NCBI GenBank assembly: GCA_035315185.1
Contig: DATFYE010000115.1
Coordinates: forward strand, 1-9,255
Reading direction: 5' to 3'
Length of the DNA stretch: 9,255 nt
From: JADGQN01 sp035315185
GTDB lineage: Bacteria > Desulfobacterota > Syntrophorhabdia > Syntrophorhabdales > WCHB1-27
Below are positions 5,606-9,255 of this stretch, one piece after another (position 1 is the stretch's first letter; each line of letters begins with the position of its first letter). A program made the position numbers and the translations under genes. The notes under the pieces are model-generated. The model worked only from the letters and a program-made list of their open reading frames with translations. It was not told the DNA's origin and did not search any database.

Positions 5606-6766
5606 ATGATTTATTTGGATAACATCTCAGGCACACCGCTACACCCGGAAGTGAAACAGGCGATGATCAGCTACATGGAGGATGGATACGGCAATCCCAC
5701 CAGCCAGCATCGCGTAGGAGACCAAGCCGCTGAAGCGCTGGAGAAAGCGCGCGGTACGGTGGCACAACTTATCAACGCCAATCCAGAGGAGATGATTTTC
5801 ACCTCCGGAGGCACCGAGTCGATTAATCATGCTATCAAGGGCGTGGCGTTTGCACTTGCCGATAAAGGCAAACACATCATTACATCCAATATCGAGCATC
5901 AGGCCGTGCTCAGGTCTGTGCGCATGCTCATGCGCCTGGGGTATCACGTGACCTCGCTTCCCGTGGATGAGTACGGCCTGGTCGACCCGAAGGACGTGGA
6001 AAAGGCGATCACGGACGAGACGATCCTGGTCAGCATCATGCACGCAAATAATGAAATCGGGACCCTCGAACCGATAGCGGAAATTGGAGAGATCACGAAA
6101 GCAAGAGGCATAATCTTCCATAGCGATGCAGTCGCGTCCGGTGGCGTGATACCGACGGATGTGAATGTACTGGGTGTTAATCTACTGAGCATTGCCGCAA
6201 ACCAGTTCTATGGTCCCTCAGGAGTGGGAGCACTCTATATCCGCCCCGAAACGAAGATCATTCCCCTTTTGGACGGCGGCATTCAGGAACAGAACATGAG
6301 GGCCGGTGCGCATAATATGATAGGCATCGTGGGCATGGGTAAGGCAGCAGAACTGGCAAGGAGAGAGATGTCTTCCCGACTGGAACACTTGAGACAGATC
6401 AAGAAGGCATTTCTAGATCGTCTTTCAACCATTGATGAGACAATTATCAATGGTCACCCCACCAAGAGCCTGCCAAACCTCATCTCTTGTTCGGTGAAAT
6501 ACGTGGAAGGTGAATCGCTGGTTCTCATGCTTGATGAGGACGGGATCTGCGTCTCAACCCGGTCAGCGTGCGCTACCGGCTCACTCCGGGCTTCACACGT
6601 GCTCGTCTCCTGTGGTCGTGACTATATGACGACCCAGGGCACAATAATCCTCTCCTTTGGCGTGGATAACACGCTTGAGGACGTAGACACTGTTTTCGGT
6701 GCACTTAAAAAGGCAGTCGACTTCTTGCGAAGCATGTCGCCTTTTTATAGCAAGAAGAAGGGTTAA
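5606..6766 (+). CDS. iscS: IscS/NifS-like cysteine desulfurase homologue lacking the PLP lysine
   Basis: This 386-residue protein has the fold-type I aminotransferase-like layout of IscS/NifS: MIYLDNISGTP at the start, FTSGGTESINHAIKG (from about residue 66), IEHQAV with H98, MHANNEIGTLEPI, FHSDAV with D174, and the persulfide loop STRSACATGSLRASHVL with C322. The Schiff-base position is altered. Where IscS has SGHKxYGPKG, this protein reads AANQFYGPSG, with Q200 in place of lysine, N199 in place of the adjacent histidine and A197 in place of a phosphate-binding serine. A177 replaces the pocket glutamine after D174. Covalent PLP binding should therefore be impossible and classical desulfurase activity is unlikely. 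The start ATG has AGGGGA 7 nt upstream. The gene is 39 nt after iscU and 17 nt before the cupin gene. The rest of the frame is intact, so this looks like a retained specialised protein, not a decayed gene. Confidence 0.93.
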   Translation: MIYLDNISGTPLHPEVKQAMISYMEDGYGNPTSQHRVGDQAAEALEKARGTVAQLINANPEEMIFTSGGTESINHAIKGVAFALADKGKHIITSNIEHQAVLRSVRMLMRLGYHVTSLPVDEYGLVDPKDVEKAITDETILVSIMHANNEIGTLEPIAEIGEITKARGIIFHSDAVASGGVIPTDVNVLGVNLLSIAANQFYGPSGVGALYIRPETKIIPLLDGGIQEQNMRAGAHNMIGIVGMGKAAELARREMSSRLEHLRQIKKAFLDRLSTIDETIINGHPTKSLPNLISCSVKYVEGESLVLMLDEDGICVSTRSACATGSLRASHVLVSCGRDYMTTQGTIILSFGVDNTLEDVDTVFGALKKAVDFLRSMSPFYSKKKG

Positions 6767-6783
6767 AGAGATTCCGTGCCTGT

Positions 6784-7143
6784 ATGCTCGTGATAGACCT
6801 GAACGAGTGTGATGAGTTCATGGCGGGCGACGGATCGCTCCTGCGCCAGCTTCTGCACCCGGACAACACACAGGTATCGTGCCGCTATAGTTTGTGCCAC
6901 GCCACGGTGAAGCCCGGACAAGCGACCAGATCTCATCGGCTAAGAACTTCCGAGGTATATTACATTCTCGGGGGTCAGGGGCTTATCTCAATTGATGGCG
7001 AATCGCAACCGGTTCGACCAGGCCAAGCCGTTTATATCCCGCCCCATTCAATCCAGTATATACAGAACACGGGGGACTCCTACCTTACCTTTCTCTGCAT
7101 CGTCGATCCGGCCTGGCGCGCGGAGGACGAGGAAGTGCTTTAA
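6784..7143 (+). CDS. Single-domain cupin protein
   Basis: This 119-residue protein is one cupin beta-barrel (about residues 38-110). Cupin motif 1 reads PGQATRSHRLRTSEVYYILGG, where the canonical HxH...E is present only as H51 and E57; the second histidine is L53. Motif 2 reads PGQAVYIPPHSIQYIQNTG, with Q91 where the third histidine is expected. The usual metal site is therefore incomplete. The HRLxTSEVYYIL and FLCIVDPAWRAEDEE stretches give the impression of a distinct family that carries these substitutions normally. The ATG at 6784 lacks a strong ribosome-binding site. It lies 17 nt after the IscS-like gene and is probably the third gene of that operon. Its role, and whether it binds a metal or small ligand, cannot be told from sequence. 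Confidence 0.9.
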   Translation: MLVIDLNECDEFMAGDGSLLRQLLHPDNTQVSCRYSLCHATVKPGQATRSHRLRTSEVYYILGGQGLISIDGESQPVRPGQAVYIPPHSIQYIQNTGDSYLTFLCIVDPAWRAEDEEVL

Positions 7144-7151
7144 GCCCCATT

Positions 7152-7328
7152 ATACCGATTCGCCATCAAGCGTGTACCTTCCGAGTACCCGCTTGCGGGT
7201 GCGCTGCGTCCGGGTACCCGCTTGCGGGCGTCTCGACGTACTTCTGAGTACGCCTGCGTCATCTCCTCGCTGCCGCCCGGGGTACCCGGCCGAAGGCTGG
7301 GTCGTCCATCTCGATTGCAAATCGGTAT
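7152..7328. mobile_element. MITE-like non-coding element with terminal inverted repeats
   Basis: The left end ATACCGATTCGCCATCAAG (7152-7170) and the right end read on the opposite strand ATACCGATTTGCAATCGAG (7328-7310) match at 16 of 19 positions, including the outer nine. Inside are an exact 15-bp direct repeat GTACCCGCTTGCGGG at 7185-7199 and 7214-7228, each forming a CCCGC-TT-GCGGG hairpin; a GTACTTCTGAGTAC palindrome-like unit (7238-7251); and a third GTACCCG at 7282-7288. No transposase is encoded and no convincing target-site duplication is visible. It sits 8 nt after the cupin stop and 25 nt before the next promoter. It could alternatively be a REP/BIME-type palindromic cluster. Confidence 0.6.
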
Positions 7329-7353
7329 CACATAGCGTTCTGCGCGGACACAC

Positions 7354-7384
7354 TTGACATTGTTCCAATATTGTGTTAAATATT
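7354..7384 (+). promoter_or_regulatory. Candidate promoter and possible autoregulatory site of the Fur-family gene
   Basis: A perfect TTGACA -35 box (7354-7359) is followed by an AT-rich region offering TTAAAT (16-bp spacing) or TAAATA (17-bp spacing) as -10. Two copies of the self-complementary hexamer AATATT (7367-7372 and 7379-7384), 12 bp apart, cover the spacer and the -10. This arrangement suits repression by a dimeric regulator such as the downstream Fur-family protein, but it is not a clear match to a Fur or Per box. Confidence 0.45.
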
Positions 7385-7392
7385 AACTTGTA

Positions 7393-7875
7393 ATGAAACC
7401 AAATTGTATAGACGAGAGGGGAAAGCTGGTCGCGTGTGGCATGAAGTCTACGTATCAGCGCATGAGAATCATGAACTGTCTCGGGAGATTGGGCCACGCC
7501 GATGCAAAGGAACTTTACGAATGCCTCGTGCAGGAGATGCCCAGCCTCTCCAAGACTACCGTCTACAACACGCTCGATGCCTTGCACAAGGCCGGCCTCG
7601 TCAATATCCTTAGCATCACCGGGGAGGGAACGAGATATGAACTCGCAGGTAAGCCGCATTGTCATTTCCTGTGCCGAAAATGCGGAAAGATAATTGATAT
7701 GAATTTTTCCTGCGCACATGCTCACTCGTTGCAATCCGATGGATACATAGTGGAGGAGCTGCTCGGCTGTTTCAAGGGCGTATGCAAGAGCTGTCAGGCG
7801 AGAGGGGCAAAATCCACCAGAAGGACGCCCGCTGCGCCAGAATCTTTAAAATCCACACCCAGAAAAGGGAGGTAG
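7393..7875 (+). CDS. Fur/PerR-family metal- or peroxide-responsive transcriptional regulator
   Basis: This 160-residue protein has a winged-helix DNA-binding domain at about residues 17-85 (YQRMRIMNCLGRLGHADAKE, then LSKTTVYNTLDALHKAGLV). A C-terminal dimerisation domain follows with the structural zinc site C94-x2-C97 and C131-x2-C134. The regulatory metal site is suggested by H89, H91 and D102 (PHCHFLCRKCGKIID), and the layout resembles PerR more than Fur. The position of the PerR aspartate in the RFD-like segment is E83 here, so the sensing chemistry is uncertain. A basic Ser/Thr/Pro-rich tail of about 25 residues follows the last cysteine. The start at 7393 has no ribosome-binding site and lies only a few bases from the predicted transcript start. 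M17 (7441) is an alternative that would begin directly at the conserved domain. The next gene starts 1 nt after the stop, implying co-expression. Confidence 0.93.
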   Translation: MKPNCIDERGKLVACGMKSTYQRMRIMNCLGRLGHADAKELYECLVQEMPSLSKTTVYNTLDALHKAGLVNILSITGEGTRYELAGKPHCHFLCRKCGKIIDMNFSCAHAHSLQSDGYIVEELLGCFKGVCKSCQARGAKSTRRTPAAPESLKSTPRKGR

Positions 7876-7876
7876 G

Positions 7877-8329
7877 ATGAAGGCCTTATTGTCGATTTCA
7901 GTTCTGCTTGCATTAGCGGGTTGCGGGGTACTAAGTCACGGAACCTCCCAGGGTATCAACTGCACGACTATTCCTGCGGGAGCATTGGTCAGGTCGGCCG
8001 ATGGCACCACGTGCAGTACGCCGTGTACTGTCAGCCTGAAACGGAAAAAAGACGATATTCTGACCATCGAGCGAGATGGCTACGAGACAGTTACTTTACC
8101 TGTTCACTCTGTGTTCTCCGGAGCCTCGGCGAGCAATATTCTCCTGCCGGGCGGGCTCATTTGCTGGGGTGTCGACGTGGTCTCCGGAGGAGGGTATAAC
8201 CTTGTTCCCGCACAGGTCGCCGTTACGCTCAAACCTCTGACAGGCGAGACTGCACAGGTCGTGGGAAGGTCAATGAAATTTTCTCCTGCGAAGCGATCAG
8301 AGCCAATTTTTGAAGAAGAACTGAATTAG
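7877..8329 (+). CDS. Lipoprotein with PEGA-like domain
   Basis: This is a 150-residue predicted lipoprotein. The N-terminus MKALLSISVLLALAGC has a short basic start, a hydrophobic core and a lipobox (LAGC), with C16 the lipidated residue. Residues about 28-75 resemble a PEGA domain: IPAGALVRSADGTTCSTPCTV, then an LxRKKDDILTIERDGYETVTLPV segment, with two cysteines (in TTCSTPC) that could pair. A glycine-rich stretch follows (LLPGGLICWGVDVVSGGGYN), possibly lying on the membrane. AGGGAGG lies 4 nt ahead of the ATG, inside the end of the Fur-family gene, so translation is coupled to it. Its function is unknown; PEGA-bearing lipoproteins are generally envelope-associated. The direct linkage to a metal/peroxide regulator may mean envelope expression under the same control. 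Confidence 0.85.
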   Translation: MKALLSISVLLALAGCGVLSHGTSQGINCTTIPAGALVRSADGTTCSTPCTVSLKRKKDDILTIERDGYETVTLPVHSVFSGASASNILLPGGLICWGVDVVSGGGYNLVPAQVAVTLKPLTGETAQVVGRSMKFSPAKRSEPIFEEELN

Positions 8330-8414
8330 AGGCTCCGGGCTCGCCGAGACAAGCGAGAAAACCCCCTTCTTGTATCTCATCCAAAGTAAACCCTTCGCGA
8401 CGCAAACCACGTTA

Positions 8415-8423
8415 TGCTATACT
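8415..8423 (+). promoter_or_regulatory. Extended -10 promoter candidate for the PAS sensor gene
   Basis: TGCTATACT matches the extended -10 form TGnTATAAT at all but one position. No good -35 is seen, as is usual for extended -10 promoters. The implied transcript start, near 8430, coincides with the first base of the inverted repeat below, leaving a leader of about 145 nt. Confidence 0.45.
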
Positions 8424-8429
8424 TACAGC

Positions 8430-8489
8430 GATCGAAAGGGCTCAGCATGTAATTGTAACTTTCCTGCTCTTTTTGTGGCCCTCTCGATC
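8430..8489 (+). promoter_or_regulatory. Long stem-loop in the 5' leader of the PAS sensor gene
   Basis: GATCGAAAGGGC (8430-8441) is complementary to GCCCTCTCGATC (8478-8489) at 11 of 12 positions, with a 36-nt loop containing a pyrimidine-rich TGCTCTTTTTG stretch. If transcription starts near 8430 this is the very 5' end of the mRNA. It could stabilise the transcript, be a ligand- or protein-responsive leader, or be a DNA-level site; I do not recognise a known riboswitch class. Confidence 0.4.
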
Positions 8490-8505
8490 TCGTTATTCTC
8501 CGAAT

Positions 8506-8531
8506 TATAGCCACGCCGTGGCGGTTCTATA
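8506..8531 (+). promoter_or_regulatory. Second leader stem-loop upstream of the PAS sensor gene
   Basis: GCCAC (8510-8514) pairs with GTGGC (8518-8522) around a GCC loop. The flanking TATA (8506-8509) can pair with TATA (8528-8531) across a small bulge. It lies 43 nt before the start codon and is not followed by a T-run, so it is not an intrinsic terminator. Confidence 0.35.
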
Positions 8532-8573
8532 GAGAGTTCCAAGGTAGACAGCTTAAAAGAAAGTTTACCTAAC

Positions 8574-9255
8574 ATGATGAAAAAACGAAGAGGTAGTGGT
8601 ACCACTAACGCTCTTAGCGGGAAAGGACAGTTGCAGACCGGGCAAGCAGCGGGCGCTCCGAAGAGCACGGAACCGAAGTTTTGCGAGGCACTCGGCCTCT
8701 GGGAGGCAACGTTTGATGCCATTACGGATCTGGTTTCGATCATTGACAGGGACTTTCGGATTATCAAGGTAAACAAAGCCTTCGCTCAAGCGCTCAAAAA
8801 AGCCCCTCAGGAACTTCTTGGTCACAAGTGTTATGAGACTATCCATGGCTCGACAGAACCCTCGAAGAGCTGCCCGCACAATCAAGCCCTACAGAGCGGA
8901 AAGTCAGTCGCAGAAGAATTCTGGGAGCCACACCTCGAGAAATACGTGCAGGTCTCTGTATCGCCACTGCTCAACCTCAAGAACGAAATGATAGGTTCTG
9001 TCCATATTATTAAGGACATCACCAACCGCAAGAATGCAGAAGATACACTGAGACAGAGTGAAGAGCGCTTCAGGCTTACCTTCGACCAGTCGCCCATAGG
9101 GGCTGCACTTCTCGATGCAAAGGACGGACACTTTGCCCGGACGAATGGGGCTTTTTGCCGTTTTACCGGATACTCAAAGGAGGAGTTGGCGCAGCTTACC
9201 TTCAGGGATCTCACTCACCCGGATGACCTGGCATTGAGCGTGGAACAGACGCGCC
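8574..9255 (+). CDS. PAS-domain sensor protein (3' end beyond window)
   Basis: The frame is open from ATG 8574 to the right edge (227 complete codons), so the output domain (histidine kinase, diguanylate cyclase or other) is not visible. A basic, low-complexity N-terminus (about residues 1-38) has no signal peptide or membrane helix, so the protein is probably cytosolic. PAS1 covers about residues 43-150 (WEATFDAITDLVSIIDRDFR, IKVNKAFAQAL, then VSVSPL and GSVHIIKDITNRK). It contains the cysteine-bearing loop CYETIHGSTEPSKSCP (C86, C100). A coiled linker (AEDTLRQSEERFR) connects it to PAS2 (from about 166; FDQSPIGAALLDA, TNGAFCRFTGYSKEEL, LTHPDDL). A second ATG at 8577 is an alternative start. 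The ribosome-binding site is weak (AAGAAAG, some 10 nt upstream). The long structured leader suggests post-transcriptional control. Confidence 0.9.
   Translation, partial: MMKKRRGSGTTNALSGKGQLQTGQAAGAPKSTEPKFCEALGLWEATFDAITDLVSIIDRDFRIIKVNKAFAQALKKAPQELLGHKCYETIHGSTEPSKSCPHNQALQSGKSVAEEFWEPHLEKYVQVSVSPLLNLKNEMIGSVHIIKDITNRKNAEDTLRQSEERFRLTFDQSPIGAALLDAKDGHFARTNGAFCRFTGYSKEELAQLTFRDLTHPDDLALSVEQTR

Noticed and set aside
5606..6766. IscS-like gene as a pseudogene because of its missing lysine
   Set aside because: The frame is full length, has a good ribosome-binding site, keeps the loop cysteine and most fold motifs, and sits in an operon with an intact iscU. The changes are clustered at the cofactor site, which fits specialisation better than decay.
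7140..7734. Minus-strand open frames across the inverted-repeat element and into the Fur-family gene
   Set aside because: Their translations are rich in Arg, Gly and Pro and follow the GC-rich hairpin repeats; they have no protein-family features and overlap a well-supported gene on the other strand.
8340..8357. Intrinsic terminator after the lipoprotein gene
   Set aside because: CTCGC and GCGAG form only a 5-bp stem with an 8-nt loop, followed by AAAACCCCC rather than a T-run.

Overview
The window looks like chromosome from an anaerobic bacterium of moderate GC content, probably of the Deltaproteobacteria-like syntroph or sulfate-reducer type. The evidence is an indolepyruvate:ferredoxin oxidoreductase, an Fe-S assembly pair whose desulfurase has lost its cofactor lysine, a PAS sensor, and 9-bp repeats between genes. 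The taxonomic placement is an inference from gene content, not a database result.

Layout. Positions 1-1383 carry the 3' part of iorA and all of iorB, overlapping by ATGA. Converging on them at 1473-1664 (minus strand) is a 63-residue acidic/helical small protein. From 1834 the plus strand resumes with a secreted lytic transglycosylase, a second small helical protein (2476-2667) and the glycogen debranching enzyme GlgX (2725-4821). A 235-bp spacer built of 9-bp and 7-bp degenerate repeats leads to a promoter and palindrome in front of iscU, an iscS-like gene and a cupin gene (5057-7143), which look like one operon. A roughly 177-bp element with terminal inverted repeats separates the cupin gene from a Fur/PerR-family regulator (7393-7875). 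The regulator is followed after 1 nt by a PEGA-like lipoprotein gene (7877-8329). A 244-bp spacer with an extended -10 promoter and two predicted stem-loops precedes a PAS-domain sensor that runs off the right edge.

Main observation. The IscS-like protein has Gln at the position of the PLP Schiff-base lysine (Q200) and has also lost other PLP-pocket residues (H to N199, S to A197, Q to A177). It keeps the persulfide-loop cysteine C322 and the general fold motifs. It sits beside an IscU with all three cluster ligands and an added C-terminal Cys4 zinc-ribbon-like tail. This suggests an Fe-S scaffold system in which the 'desulfurase' no longer performs PLP chemistry and may act as a structural or cluster-ligand partner using free sulfide, as proposed for the lysine-less IscS of Archaeoglobus fulgidus.

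Second theme. The spacers are rich in short tandem repeats: a 9-bp family (consensus TCTATYTGG) at four places, a 7-bp family (consensus GAACRAA) at two, 14-bp and 21-bp doublets, and a MITE-like element. No rRNA, tRNA, CRISPR array or intact transposase was seen.
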